A stretch of DNA of 64,000 bases. Origin: Cheiracanthium punctorium (lineage: Eukaryota > Arthropoda > Arachnida > Araneae > Cheiracanthiidae). How positions within the stretch are numbered: the stretch's first letter is position 1; the number at the start of each line of letters is the position of its first letter. The notes beneath the pieces were generated by a model. It had not been told where the DNA came from and searched no databases. It saw nothing but the letters and a program-made list of their open reading frames with translations. Where the stretch lies: the NCBI GenBank assembly GCA_038373885.1, contig JAWZYV010013550.1, positions 372,001 through 436,000 of the forward strand. Reading direction: 5' to 3'. Positions 12,008 through 22,980 of the stretch are shown here, piece by piece. The translations under genes were made by a program, and so were the position numbers.

Positions 12008-12836
12008 TAGGGATGTACCGAATATTCGGTTGGTATTCGGTATACTGCCTATTCGGCAGACAAACCGAATGTTCGGTTCGGCCAAATACTTAAATATTCA
12101 GCAACCGAATAGTAAACAAATTAAAGTATTCACCAATTGGTAAACTAATATATATTTTTTATATCATGAATGAAAGATATAATGTAGTACCATAGTACTA
12201 AATTAATTCCAGTTGTTACTTACTAATATCACATGTGAATGCACGTTAGAAACCCCTCCTACCAAAGCACCCCCCCCATCCTTGGCAGATCGCTTTAGCG
12301 TAGTGTTACCACAATCACAAAAAAAAAAAAAAACTAATATCATAATGAAATTAGTTTTAATGTAAGAAATAACACGTTAAATTTAAATTTCGTTGCTTTT
12401 CAATTTTTCTCAAATCTTATGACACATTACATTAGCTTTGCTATTACTGTCTCATTTAAATTTGAAACAGTAATGAGGAAAAAAAAAAACTCATATCATT
12501 AAGTGTTCATAAATATGTAAAGTCAATTAACTGCTAATTCTTTTAAATAAAATATGCAGGTAAAAAAAATTACCAGCATTTCACTAATATTTAGAACATG
12601 TATTAATAATATATAAAGGAAACACTTGGATATTAAATTTTGCAGGATTTTAATTTTTGAAGTTTTATACCATATGAAATATTGTTTAAGAATAAATTAA
12701 TTAAATTAATCATTGCCAAAGTTTAATAACGGTTTAATAAATTTTAACCAAGTATTCGGTATTCGGCCGAATATTCGGTTAGAATTTCAACCGAATATTC
12801 GGTATTCAGCAAAATATGGTATTCGGTGCATCCCTA
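12008..12836. mobile_element. hAT-like MITE, copy 1 (ATTCGG family), in MATH-BTB intron 1
   Basis: The ends TAGGGATGTACCGAATATTC and GGTATTCGGTGCATCCCTA are inverted repeats. The identical 8-mer ATATTAAC flanks both sides (12000-12007 and 12837-12844). The interior is AT-rich and has no ORF. A second copy in opposite orientation lies at 57843-58684. Positions 12246-12290 contain, in reverse, the SINE-like module with CCTACCAAAGCACC. Confidence 0.85.
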
Positions 12837-13034
12837 ATATTAACCATTGAAAATATTATTACCTGATGAGATAATTGATTTTCATGAGAACAAGTTGTTC
12901 TAATGGTGAGGAATAAATAAAACAACTCAGTGACATAATTTCAAATATTTTTTTAGTACGTGCAAAAAAGACATTGTGGTTGGAAACTTTTATAATAGAT
13001 ACATTTAGCATAATCTATTTTTGTTTTATTGTAG

Positions 13035-13112
13035 CTGATGAATTGCTCAGAAGAGTCATGAAAGATTGCATTACTAGGGCTAATGCATCAACCGAAACCG
13101 AAGCAGATGTTG
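13035..13112 (+). CDS. MATH-BTB protein, exon 2 (linker)
   Basis: A 78-bp exon encodes residues 152-177 between a TTTTATTGTAG acceptor and a G|GTAAG donor, phase 1 on both sides. It joins exon 1 and exon 3 without breaking the frame. It carries the short linker LLRRVMKDCITRAN between MATH and BTB. Being so short, it is supported by splice sites, phase and position. Confidence 0.8.
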
Positions 13113-13424
13113 GTAAGAAATTTAGTAACACTATGAAAAATACAATATGTCACCGATAATTTATTGAAGTGCTGTACACTGAATGTGAGCAATTGCTATT
13201 TTTCAATGCTCTGTTATTTAACAGATATTACCCATTGGTTTAACTGTGAGGGGAGGGCTAGTGTGTGGGTTCCAAGAAAGATTATATATTCTATTGCAAG
13301 AATAGGAGATGAAGTCTAATAGTTGAGGAGCTTGCCCCTGTAGGAGCCATCTAGTGGGCTGCTAAACATATCCAAAAAGTAACCCTTGTTGTAATTCTTG
13401 TTAATGTTGGTGGCCGCAAGGGGC

Positions 13425-13748
13425 GGCCCTAGGGTGCGTGGTGCCCTCCTGCCTTGGCAAATGTAAAAAAGATTCCACTTTTATGCTCTAGATCAAGTTT
13501 TTCTGTTTTTGAGTTCAAAGTAGCACCTCTTCAAAAATGGTGCCCCAATGCAATGCTTACCTTGCTTACCATTCGGACTGCCCAGGGATGTACCCAGAAA
13601 AAAATTTCGGGCTGGGTCTAAACGGTGAAAAAGGCAGAATTTTATACAATAAAACTTCATCTTAATATTTTGTTTACAAAAACTGAAATTTTAAAGGGTG
13701 TCCAGACCCCCTGGATCACACCCCTGGGTACGTCCTTGGGACTGCTCC
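13425..13748. mobile_element. GGGGCGGCCC-end element fragment (outer)
   Basis: The left end GGGGCGGCCC roughly mirrors GGACTGCTCC on the right. It shares sequence with 10373-10520, with TTTATGCTCTA and GAGTTCAAA in opposite orientation. A smaller hAT MITE (13583-13738) has inserted near its right end. The boundaries are approximate. Confidence 0.4.
13583..13738. mobile_element. Nested 156-bp hAT-like MITE
   Basis: The ends CAGGGATGTACCCAG and CTGGGTACGTCCTTG are inverted repeats. Flanking 8-mers GGACTGCC and GGACTGCT differ at one base. It interrupts the 13425-13748 element, so it inserted later. Confidence 0.7.
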
Positions 13749-13897
13749 ATGTTGCTGAATAGTGTTTAAGAATCCTTACTTGCTCATAGAAATTTAGGTC
13801 CACTCACCACAATGTTGAATGATCCTCAACAGACACAAAATATTAAAAAAATTTTTGAAGAGTGAGTCTTAAAAACTTGATAGTGAGTAGCATTACT

Positions 13898-15839
13898 CAG
13901 GGCCCGATTTATGCCCCTGGGATCCCCAGGCCAAAACTTCATATAGGGGCCCCCCATACATCTTACCTTCCTCGAATACAAGAGTGATTTTATTTTATAG
14001 GCTGCTAATGAGTTTACATACCTTTGACAAGTACCGTAATTTATGGAAGAAACGCCGCACTTACGAAAATGAGCTTAGTTAGCTATAAAATCGTCAGAAA
14101 CGCCGCACCCGCGATCGTTGGTGGTGGTGGTGGGGGGTGATCGTGGTCAGAAGAAGTCAATGCCAGATAAAATTCAATGTTTTCTAAAATAATTTCTTAA
14201 TTAAAAAAAAAATAAATAAAAAATATGTTGCATTACTTATTAACCTAATTTATTAAAAAAGCTATTAAGTTCAGCAGATATATTTCGGGAGAAATTGGAT
14301 AAACGGTAAAAAATCTCCTTTTTTCTCCCCTTCCCATAGAATGTTTTAAAGTATTTGCCACTATTTTACAAAGCTTATGATTTCTATTTTCAAATAATCA
14401 GATATCAATGTTTATATTCACAAAGGCGAATTTATAGAAATAAAATAATAATTTCTAAAAACCTTCTTGCATCCGCACAAAGTTCGGACAGACTACCAGG
14501 CACCATTAAAATGAAAACAGCAATCGGTGTGTGAGAAGAGGCTCCAGTTAAAAGTAAACATCCCCCCCCGCAGATAGCCAGCTGTTGATTACGTAATGAG
14601 CTTGCTTCAGCAAATTGTTGTTTTAAACTGAATGTTGTGCAACAACTCTTATGGTATTTATTTATTATTTTTGATATTTATAACATTGGGATTTATTTTA
14701 AAAGCACTCAGCAGTTCTTGAGCATACCAATTACTTGGCAGTGTTTATTCCATAGAGTGCACAGGGCGCAAAGCCGCACGGCGAAAAAAAAAGTAACTTT
14801 CAGATTAACTTTATTTATTTATTTATTTATTTTTGGGGGGGGGGGAAGGGTTAAACTTGCACCGTGCTCAACATAGACTAATTTTGGCTGAAATTCAGTA
14901 TTTTAAGAACAATAGAGGTTCATGTGAAAAACAGGTGCATTTAATAGAGGGTAGTGCATTTTGCGGTATTTTACAGAAATTTAACCCCTCAAAATATATA
15001 TTCAAAACTTCATTAAAATTTAATTATAGTTCTAAAATGTAGATGTAAAAGATTTACTTCTATTTTTTTTTCTTTTTACTTAATTGAGGAGACATCGGTT
15101 GGATGTATGAAGCCATCCACTTCAGAGCACGGGACATGGACCCATCTCAGGGTGCTCTGACTTTCTCCAAAACTGGATCAAAGATCAAACCTTTTTTCTA
15201 TGGGGATAGGTTCGCATTCTGATTTGCTACGCTGTGATCCGTGCACGCTAAAGAGTACGTGTCGGTGGTGGCGCCATCTTTTGAGAAAATTATCACTAAA
15301 CGAATTTTTCAATTTTTCGTTGAAGATCGGCTTAAAAAAATTAAAAATATTATAAACGCCACACTTACTATTTTTTAACTTTTAAACTCATAAACGGCGC
15401 AGCGTTTCTTCCATAAATTACGGTATACATAAGCAAAGCATTTTGTGAATCTAATGAAAGAATTTTTTTTTTTATTTTAGAATTCCACTAAACTAACTCC
15501 AAACATAAAACAATGAAAACTTTGTAAATAAACACTCATAAAATGATACCTTTTTTTCAGAAAACGCTTTTTCATACTAAAAATTTCAGTATATCCTCAG
15601 TCTAAAGGTTCACAATCAAAGGTTCACTCAGTCTAAAGGTTCACAAACAATGAGGAGGTACTGAAATTTTCAGTACGAAAACGAGTTTCCTGCAAAAAAG
15701 ACAGTTTTACAGTATGTCAGAAAATATGAGCGAAATGTTAGATGTACAAAAAATTACTGCGTATTTTTTTTCATTTTGGCCCCCCCCCCTCTAGAGTGGG
15801 GCCCAATGCCCCGAATGCCCTGCTGTAAGTCAGGCCCTG
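13898..15839. mobile_element. hAT-like element, CAGGGCC family, split by a younger element
   Basis: It starts CAGGGCCCGATTTATG and ends AAGTCAGGCCCTG. Flanks GCATTACT and GCATTATT match at 7 of 8 positions. The TIR element at 14034-15423 is nested inside it, so the original element was only about 550 bp, like the copy at 1389-1940. The whole composite lies in intron 2 of the MATH-BTB gene. Confidence 0.7.
14034..15423. mobile_element. Nested TA-flanked TIR element (Tc1/mariner-like)
   Basis: CCGTAATTTATGGAAGAAAC on the left has its exact reverse complement at the right end, and TA flanks both sides. The repeat continues inward with CGCCGCAC on the left and GGCGCAGCG on the right. The interior has G-runs and short frames but no recognisable transposase, so it is non-autonomous. 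Confidence 0.75.
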
Positions 15840-16156
15840 GCATTATTAATTGTCTTTTGATAACAAAATTAAAGTGAATGAAAATACTCAATTTTCTTAT
15901 GGATTTTCTGTTATGTTACTATTATTTTCTCTGTTTCTTTGTGGTAGTGATGTGCTGGATTTTACTTGTATCTTATAATCAAATGATTCTAATGTAACTA
16001 CAGTAAAATCCCGATTGTACATACCCCTCCCACTGATTCTTTGGAAGGAGGAGGCCACTGTCACAAATTGTAACGTCACCATAAATGGTGGCTGTGACAT
16101 CATCACCTGAGGAGGGGCCTATAAAAGGGATTAGTAAAATCCAAATTATATAAGCC

Positions 16157-16291
16157 ATGGGCGTAGCCAGGGTGGGGCAGCTGCCCCCCTAAAATAAGCT
16201 AGTCATAGTGTCTGATTATGACAAACCGGGCATTCTCCGGTTAGACTCCATGTCCGGCTCCCCCCTAATGAAAATCTTGGCTATGCCCTTG
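16157..16291. mobile_element. Nested 135-bp hAT-like MITE, GGGCGTAGCCAG family
   Basis: ATGGGCGTAGCCAGG mirrors CTTGGCTATGCCCTTG. The 8-mer TATAAGCC flanks both sides (16149-16156 and 16293-16300). It sits inside the TTATAAGCC MITE cluster. A relative lies at 21923-22256. Confidence 0.7.
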
Positions 16292-16336
16292 ATATAAGCC
16301 CCTTCTCCTGATTTTGAAATTCAGTGATGTTAATTC

Positions 16337-16520
16337 TGCGCCGAAACACAAATTCTTGCGCCGAACTGCGCTTTTAGCCGTTTTTTGCGCCGGTCTGCGC
16401 CGAATACGTCATTTTGACTCTTTTAGGGTGCGCCGAAACACAAATATTGCGCCGAACTGCGCTTTTAGCCGATTTTTGCGCCGGTCTGCGCCGAATACGT
16501 CATTTTGACTCTTTGTTAAA
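16337..16520 (+). repeat. Two tandem copies of a 92-bp GC-rich unit
   Basis: TGCGCCGAAACACAAAT begins at 16337 and again at 16429. Both copies continue through CGCCGAACTGCGCTTTTAGC and GAATACGTCATTTTGACTC with few differences. CpG-containing GCGCCG motifs are frequent within a very AT-rich background. Confidence 0.8.
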
Positions 16521-18123
16521 TTTTTGCCACGCTCATTTATCTTTTAAAGCGTGTATGGAAAGCTAGTTAGCAATAAAGCAAGATTTAAACTGCGTACGAA
16601 AGCTGCATTCCGAAGCCATTCTACCCGCCCCGGATCGGACCAGTCGGGCTTTGTTAGTCACCTCAATCATGGCCGGCCAGATAGGCAAACAAGTAATCAT
16701 CGCAACGGGCACCGTTTTTTGTTTATGAAGGGGCACGATTTCCAATTTAAAATCATAAAAGCAATTTTGAAAAAAGTAAAAGGGACGTCTTTTTCTACGT
16801 TTGCAGGGTGGAGTGGGTGTCATGTACCGCAGGGCCGCCCCTGATCTAAACCAGACCGATCCGTAAAGAAAACAGTATATTACGGTGACGTCCCAGCCCC
16901 TAAAAAATCACGGTTTATGACCCGGCCCGTAGCAAGAATGAAAATTGGAAGCATGACCGGTTTAGAAATCAGAATCTAGGCTGTCTGAATTAATAGAATA
17001 TTTCATTTTAAAATAATCCGGAAATCCGCTGCCAGTGGTGTAGTCGCGGGGGGTAGAGATCTGTGCGGGCCCAGGCTTTTGCAGCACGATTCATTCAAGG
17101 CACGGGCTGGCCTCAGCATTTTCTAGAATGGACCGGAACAAGCGTATACTCTTAAAGACGGTCCTCTGCGCTTGCAAAATCGAGCCTTTCCGGAAATTTT
17201 TGCTCTCCTAAAATTTGGACAAGACCAAACGATTGGCTTGTGATCCCCCCCCCCCTTCCTTAAATCATGATTAATATACGAGCTGGACCGGGTCTGAATT
17301 TTTTATTTTGATTAAATGCCGGGCCGGGCTAGACATTTTCGGCCCGTGAAGATCATGAGCGGGGAGATGCCGTCTCACTACTTTTTCATTCGAGCTTATG
17401 TCAGCAAAAGTAAGCGTTCTTCACTTTTCATCATGGACGCATGATTTTTGAGTCTTCAGTTGCCAGTGTTCCTAAACCTTTTTTCTTAAAACTACACCAC
17501 TGTTTTTCTTTTTGTGTGTGTGCAGGCTCTACGAGAGGGGGCAGACGGGGCGACGCCCCTGGGCCCGTGTTCAGCCAAAGTGCGTCCGCAAATTTTTCAG
17601 AATGTGTTACGAATTTCATTTATAGATCCGTAATTAAAATCTTTATTTTAAAATAGACTAAATTTTGAATACATAATTCTAGAATGATATAAACGGCAGA
17701 GATGTTAATTCTACCATTTAAATATTAGTATTTTTACAACCTTCGAACATGCATTAAAAGTACCATAGCATACAAGAAATACTTCCCTCCCACTCTTTCC
17801 ATTTAGCATTTATATGAAAACCATTAAAAAGAGCAGTTTCACACACACACACACACAAAAATTCCTTCCGTCCATGTAAATCCATGTATTGTTTTTACCA
17901 AGTTGCTGATAGCATAGCCTGTATACACCCTTTTTTTTTTCCAGAGCTTTCCTAAAGTGCTTTCAAATAGTGTTTTGCTTTTAGCAAATGGTGTTTGCTT
18001 GCAAACTTTGCTTTTCTTGTATGCATTTATTGTGTTCCTAAATCTTCAATTTTATGCTCCAAAATCATGTTAATTCTGATCTCGAATCTTAGTTTTCCTC
18101 TCGGAAACTATTTTTTTGTGCTC

Positions 18124-18250
18124 CCGAGGTGCTCCCAAATAGAATTTTTCTGCTCCCAAATGGAATTTTTGTGCTCCCAAATGGAATTTTTCTGCTCCCG
18201 AGGTGCACCCAAATGAAATTTTTTCTGCTCCCGGGGTGCTCCCAAATCGA
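18124..18250. repeat. Minisatellite, about 22-bp unit
   Basis: Five to six copies close to GCTCCCAAATGGAATTTTTCT occur, some extended with CCGAGGTGC. Confidence 0.75.
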
Positions 18251-18618
18251 GTGTTGGAGTTCACATCCCTGGAAATTGCAAAAGGGGCTTATAATTGGGA
18301 TTATTTGTTAAATCTCGATTATAAGCCCCTCCTCCTAATTTAACTGATTTTGAAATTACCAAAGGGGGCTTATAATCAGGATTTTATGGTAATTATAAAG
18401 TACTTTAGGTCTCCTAGATGTGGGGGCCTTTGTTAATCTTCGACCTCGCCAGTCCGGGAATACCCCAAATACTGTTTCACACTTTGGGAGAAATTTGAAA
18501 AAAAAAAAAATCTGAAATTTGGGACTGTCTCAAAATTGGTGATGTTCGGTCTCTTCTATATATAGTGTGAGTGTTAGCTGCACATTATGATTTATTTTGA
18601 CATTTTTTTTTATTTCAG

Positions 18619-19163
18619 GAACCAAGAAGTTATTGAGTGATTTGAAATGCCTTGTCATCAGTGGCGACGAAAGTGACGTGACCATCAGTGTTCAAGGTGA
18701 AGAATTTCGACTCCACAGAGCCATCATGGCAGCCCGTACTCCTGTGTTCAATTCCATGTTTACCCACAATATGAAGGAGAAGACAACAGGAGTCGTCTCA
18801 ATAGACGACTGTGAAGCGGTCTCATTCCGCATCTTCGTACACTACTTGTACACTGGCAGTACAGAGGAACTCTCTTTGGACAACATGTTTAGTCTGTACA
18901 AAATAGCAGATAAATATCAAGTGGAAGAACTGAAAGAAAGTTGCTTGGATTTGATGAAAAGCACTTTGTCTGTTGCTACTTTCTATGATGTCGTCGATTT
19001 GGCATTGAAGCACGATGAAAAAGATCTGATGGAAAAAGCCACAGACTTCCTCTCAGAAAATGTGATTGATATTATAGGTACAAAAAAGTGGCGTACCCTT
19101 TTGAAAAACAGTATGGTAGAGGTGGATGAATTACTCAAGGAAGCACTCATTAGAAAAGAATAA
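18619..19163 (+). CDS. MATH-BTB (TDPOZ / speckle-type POZ-like) protein, exon 3
   Basis: This exon encodes residues 178-358 and the stop codon TAA at 19161. It follows a TTTATTTCAG acceptor and keeps phase 1 with exon 2. The BTB/POZ domain (about residues 186-295) contains DVTISVQGEEFRLHRAIMAA and FRIFVHYLYTGS, the usual dimerisation and cullin-3-binding surface. The C-terminal helices (about 296-358) match the short three-box/BACK-like tail of speckle-type POZ proteins. An ATTAAA lies about 25 bp after the stop, and an AATAAA about 160 bp after. No frame damage is seen in this exon. The three exons together span about 8.2 kb because of transposon-filled introns of 1.65 and 5.5 kb. Confidence 0.9.
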
Positions 19164-19345
19164 AAAAAGATTGGCAGCTGAATGTTCATTAAATATATTT
19201 TTTTTAAACTGTGTACTACAATATATATATATATATATATGTAATTTTTTTGCATAAAATGAAGTAGCCTTATTGAGTGGAAATTATTGGTCTAATCATT
19301 TTAGGGTCAAATGTTTTATTTCTTAATAAAAAAGAAATATATTAA

Positions 19346-19584
19346 TACTGTAAAACACCAATTATATACCCCCCCCCTTCTGCAAATTAAAAATCAGTTA
19401 AATTACGAAGAGGGTGTTATAACTGCCCCCCTTTTCCACCTCCCGTCGATGACGTCACAGCTGCCATTCTTGGTGACATCACATTTTGTAGCAGTGGCTG
19501 TCACCAGGATTGAGTTTTGTCCTCTTCCCAAACAAATGGGGATGGAGGTAGGGGAAAGAGGCTTATAATCAGGATTTTACGATA
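19346..19584. mobile_element. 239-bp MITE, TACTGTAAAA family
   Basis: TACTGTAAAACACCAATTAT mirrors ATAATCAGGATTTTACGATA. TA lies at both ends, as in Tc1/mariner MITEs. Relatives occur at 15999-16140 and 18280-18395. The interior shares GACGTCACAGC and GTGACATCACA. Confidence 0.65.
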
Positions 19585-20042
19585 AGTTAACTTTTTTAAC
19601 AATGAAGCAAATAAGCAAAATGACATTAATAGAACAGTTGAACCTTGATTTGGTTCATTATACTATCTCTCAGTTAAATCACGAAATCAGTCAAACTACA
19701 AAAAAGTCAGTGTCAATTACAACAATAATTTAAAAATTTTGTGACACCTTCCTAACAAATAAAACTCCATGCAATGAGGAATTTGCACGCTTTTCAGTTT
19801 TACATTAATGATATAGAAAATGAAAAATTATGATCGAAAGCCTATATTTTTTTTAGTTTTAAAGCTGTAAAAACTAATATAATTTGTTTTCCAACGCGCA
19901 CTATTTACTTTGTCTCAAAAACGCTGCTTTTCCTACGCGGATACATATGACGTCACAGTGCACCATCGTACGTTTGTTTACAATTTGTGTTCTAACTCGC
20001 AGCGTAGTTTCATTTTGATTTGGAAAGTTCTTTTTAAATTTT

Positions 20043-20255
20043 ATGATGTCAGAGGCTGCTAAAGCACCTTTTAAGTATTGTTTAGTGCCTTGCTGCACAA
20101 GCACGACAGTGAACACTCCTGGAAAGCTTTTCTTTTCTGTTCCAAAAGATAAAGTAAAAAGAAAGTTATGGACAACAGCCATGAAACGGGATGATAAAAA
20201 AAATCCAGCATTGTCGACGAAGACAACTCACTGGTGTTGTGAAGATCACTTTTCG
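20043..20255 (+). CDS. ISL2EU transposase, exon 1 (THAP zinc finger)
   Basis: This exon encodes residues 1-71 of a predicted 541-residue transposase. The N-terminus is a THAP domain, a C2CH zinc finger that binds DNA, here presumably the transposon ends. C13-x3-C17 starts it and C66-x2-H69 (CEDHF) closes it, with the usual KLFFSVPKD and LW between. The start is the first ATG after an upstream stop; a second ATG follows directly and cannot be ruled out. The exon ends at TCG|GTAAGT, phase 0, and the THAP fold continues in the exon at 22981. The THAP domain alone would also fit a host THAP protein, but the joined DDE domain identifies a transposase. Confidence 0.88.
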
Positions 20256-21437
20256 GTAAGTTATTTCTTTCTGTTAATATATGAAACATAACTTTTATTG
20301 AAAATACTGTGTGGCTTCAAAATAGTGCCACAACAAAAATATATAAATTTGTTCCATTATGCATAGCTCATAATAACGATTCAAACTATGAAATTAATGT
20401 TTACAAGATTAGTTTTAATATTTTTACTAGCCAAAATCAATATCAATTTATGAATAAATACTGACACTTTCACTGAAATTTTTATTTTGTTTCCTGCATT
20501 TTGAAAATTAAATATTACTATGTTAATGATTTACATTCTTGGGGAATAGTTTAAAAGGCTATGGCAGAGTTTCCACAAAAATAACGAACACCATGAGTGA
20601 ATTTAATTAAAAGCTTATAAAGGCATATGGCTATGCAATTGGAATGAATTTAAAATACTTAAACCTTCACAAAATAAACTTTGGCATTTCAGGAAGTGTT
20701 TTTTAGCTGTATTTATGTATGAAGTAGAATTTTTAGAAATACTTTTTGTGGTAGATGGGTTACAAGCCCCTCACACACGTCTACTAACATCATTGGTGTG
20801 ACTAGATTGGCTTTTGGGGGATATTTCTAAGGGATCCATCTCCTAGTCTTGCAATAGAAAATATAATTTTTCTAGAGTAGGCTAAAATCTTTCTAGCGTG
20901 GGCTTAGCCCCTACGCAGTTACCCCAATGACTGACATTTAACATAACACCACACATCCATACCCATTTATATCTGCAACATATATTCATGGTTGTATGAT
21001 TTATTCACCTGTATCAATATATTTCTGTGACGTATTTAAGTTATTTTAAGCGTATTTTCCTATTGAAAAAAAAATACACTATTGTAACACTAGTTGTGAA
21101 CATTGTTTACATATATGTATGCCCCACCAGAAACATTCTTGTAATATCAGGGTCGATGCAGATGAAAAATGAGATTGTTTTGCAGCCCCTTCACAAAGTC
21201 ACATTAAATTGAAACAGCCCCTTAAAAAAAAAAAAAAGCCTATTGATCAATGAAATGAACCTTCATTGGCATTTTACCCTACGTTTCAATTCTTTTGACA
21301 ATTTTTTTTAATCGGTATAAAATATCACAAATAAGTGTTGCAATTCACAAAATTAAGTACTGAAATTCACAAAAATAAGCAGTTATCACTAAAATGGAAT
21401 ATCCTGGAAAAAAATTCCTGGATTGATCCCTGGATAT

Positions 21438-21850
21438 ATACTCTCAAACCTCTATTTTGCAAATTTTTCCTCCAAACCTAAGAACATTTTGCTAATTTCT
21501 TATTAAAAAATACTCCTGATAGCTAAATTTATTCTCTATATAACATAGTTTTCCTTGCAATTTATTATTATTATTTGTTTTTTCCCGCTGTAACTGTTAA
21601 ATATTTCTGAATGCTTCATACTACATTCCATTTTTATCAGTGACCTTGAAAAGGTTACACCAGGTGTCTCAAATCACTGAGAGTAGTAAAATAGCTATTA
21701 AAAACCAGATTTTTAATATTTGTGCCTTACCCCAAGTGACTAATTTGAAAATCTGGTTTGAGTTTTTGTCAACTTTCTTTTCTTTTCAATGTTGCAATGG
21801 GCCGTTGATTAAACATTCTAATTTTCTTTTAATCATACTCTAAAAATTAA
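21438..21850. repeat. Diverged CCTCTATTT repeat in transposase intron
   Basis: CCTCTATTTTGCAAATTTTTCC with AACATTTTGCTAATTTC matches the element at 25730-26115. No clean right end is visible. Confidence 0.4.
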
Positions 21851-21922
21851 ATGTACTATATAATACATTAGATAGCACATGTTTTTTTATTTTTATTTTT
21901 CATTTTATTAATTACCTTGTGA

Positions 21923-22256
21923 CAGGGGCGTAGCCAGAAATTTATCATGGGGGGTACGACTACTACAACTCATATGTATATGTATACGTGAGTGTGATAA
22001 TGTAGTGAAGAACAGGGACCGATTTGCAGAGTTCGGGGCCCCGGGCAAAAGCTTCACTGGGGGCCCCTTCTTCGAAAACTTTTACAAATTTTTAAACTTA
22101 AAAGAACAATTTGGGGGCTCCCTTTTGGTAGGGGGCCCGGGCGCTTGCCCCGAATGCCCTCCCGGAAATCAGGCCCTGGTGAAGAATATATGTTTTGTAT
22201 GGCAAAAAAATTTCTCATGGGGTGGGTTATGACCCACCCCCCTTGGCTACGCCCCC
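21923..22256. mobile_element. GGGGCGTAGCCAG MITE in transposase intron, itself interrupted
   Basis: AGGGGCGTAGCCAG mirrors TTGGCTACGCCCCCT. The MITE 22013-22178 is nested inside it. Without that insertion it is about 165 bp, close to its relative at 16157-16291. No target duplication is clear. Confidence 0.6.
22013..22178. mobile_element. Nested hAT-like MITE, CAGGGCC family
   Basis: It runs from CAGGGACCGATTTGCAG to AAATCAGGCCCTG. The exact 8-mer GTGAAGAA flanks both sides (22005-22012 and 22179-22186). This is the shortest and cleanest member of the family in the window. Confidence 0.85.
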
Positions 22257-22277
22257 TAACTTTTGAGAATGATACTA

Positions 22278-22764
22278 CCGTATATTTCCAAATGTAAGTC
22301 GAGAGCGAGTGTTTTCTTCAAAAATTTACCCAGAATTCTAAACATGCCTTAGACGTTTAACCGCGTCATCACAAAGACAAAAATATCGCCAAACTAGTAA
22401 AATATTGGAAAGCTAAGAAGATTTGGTGTATGGAAAAGACGTGAATTCTTTTATAGAAAGCATCAGAACTGATGCCAAACATACCAATGATTGAAAGCAA
22501 ATTTCATGAACTGTTTGGAGACTCAGATTCAGACTCAGACTTTGAAGAATTTGTGTAAATTTTTTTCTTCTTATATAGAGAGGCTCTATTCAAAACATCC
22601 AAAAAAGTAAGTTGGCTATTTGTTGCTTATACCAGGTGAACGGAATTTATGGGTGTATTGCATTTTGCTCCATAAGCAGATTCGTATATAAGCCAAGCCA
22701 ACCCCTGTAGTTTAGCTTTCAAAAACGTTCCAAAAATTCTCGGCTTTTACACGGAAATATACGG
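22278..22764 (+). mobile_element. TIR element with a possible transposase C-terminal tail
   Basis: CCGTATATTTCC on the left mirrors GGAAATATACGG on the right; TA precedes the left end. Near 22470-22558 a short + frame ends in DSDSDSDFEEFV and a stop, an acidic tail like those closing pogo/Tigger-type transposases. The rest of the protein is missing, so this is an internally deleted copy. It lies in the intron of the THAP transposase. Confidence 0.5.
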
Positions 22765-22980
22765 TGTTGTGGCAACTATAATGAATAAAGAAAATGATTA
22801 CTTAACTGGTGACTTTTTTATGTCAATGAGGCTACTAGTGATACTACTTTTGCCTCTTGGCATTGGTGGACATATATTTTGAATTGTTTTTAATATGAGA
22901 GTATGGACTAAGCAATAAAAATTAAATTTATTTCATATTTTTACCTTGAAGGAACTGTATTGTGTTTCTTTATCTTTCAG

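Larger units (their letters stand above)
15999..18395. repeat. Cluster of TAAAATC..TTATAAGCC MITE copies with nested insertions
   Basis: The motif AGTAAAATCC (or its reverse GGATTTTA) linked to TTATAAGCCCC occurs at 15999, 16131, 18280-18330 and 18370-18392. These look like two or three tandem or nested copies of the MITE that is intact at 19346-19584. Between them lie the MITE at 16157-16291, a 92-bp tandem repeat, a GC-rich unassigned stretch (16.6-17.6 kb) and a 22-bp minisatellite. No gene is visible here; it is intron 2 of the MATH-BTB gene. Confidence 0.5.

Noticed and set aside
18070..18311. Overlapping frames in three phases at the 22-bp minisatellite
   Set aside because: Repeat units without stops open every frame; the translations are simple repeats.
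20043..20291. Stand-alone host THAP protein
   Set aside because: The exon stops in the middle of the THAP fold at a clean donor, and the fold finishes in the exon that also encodes the DDE domain.
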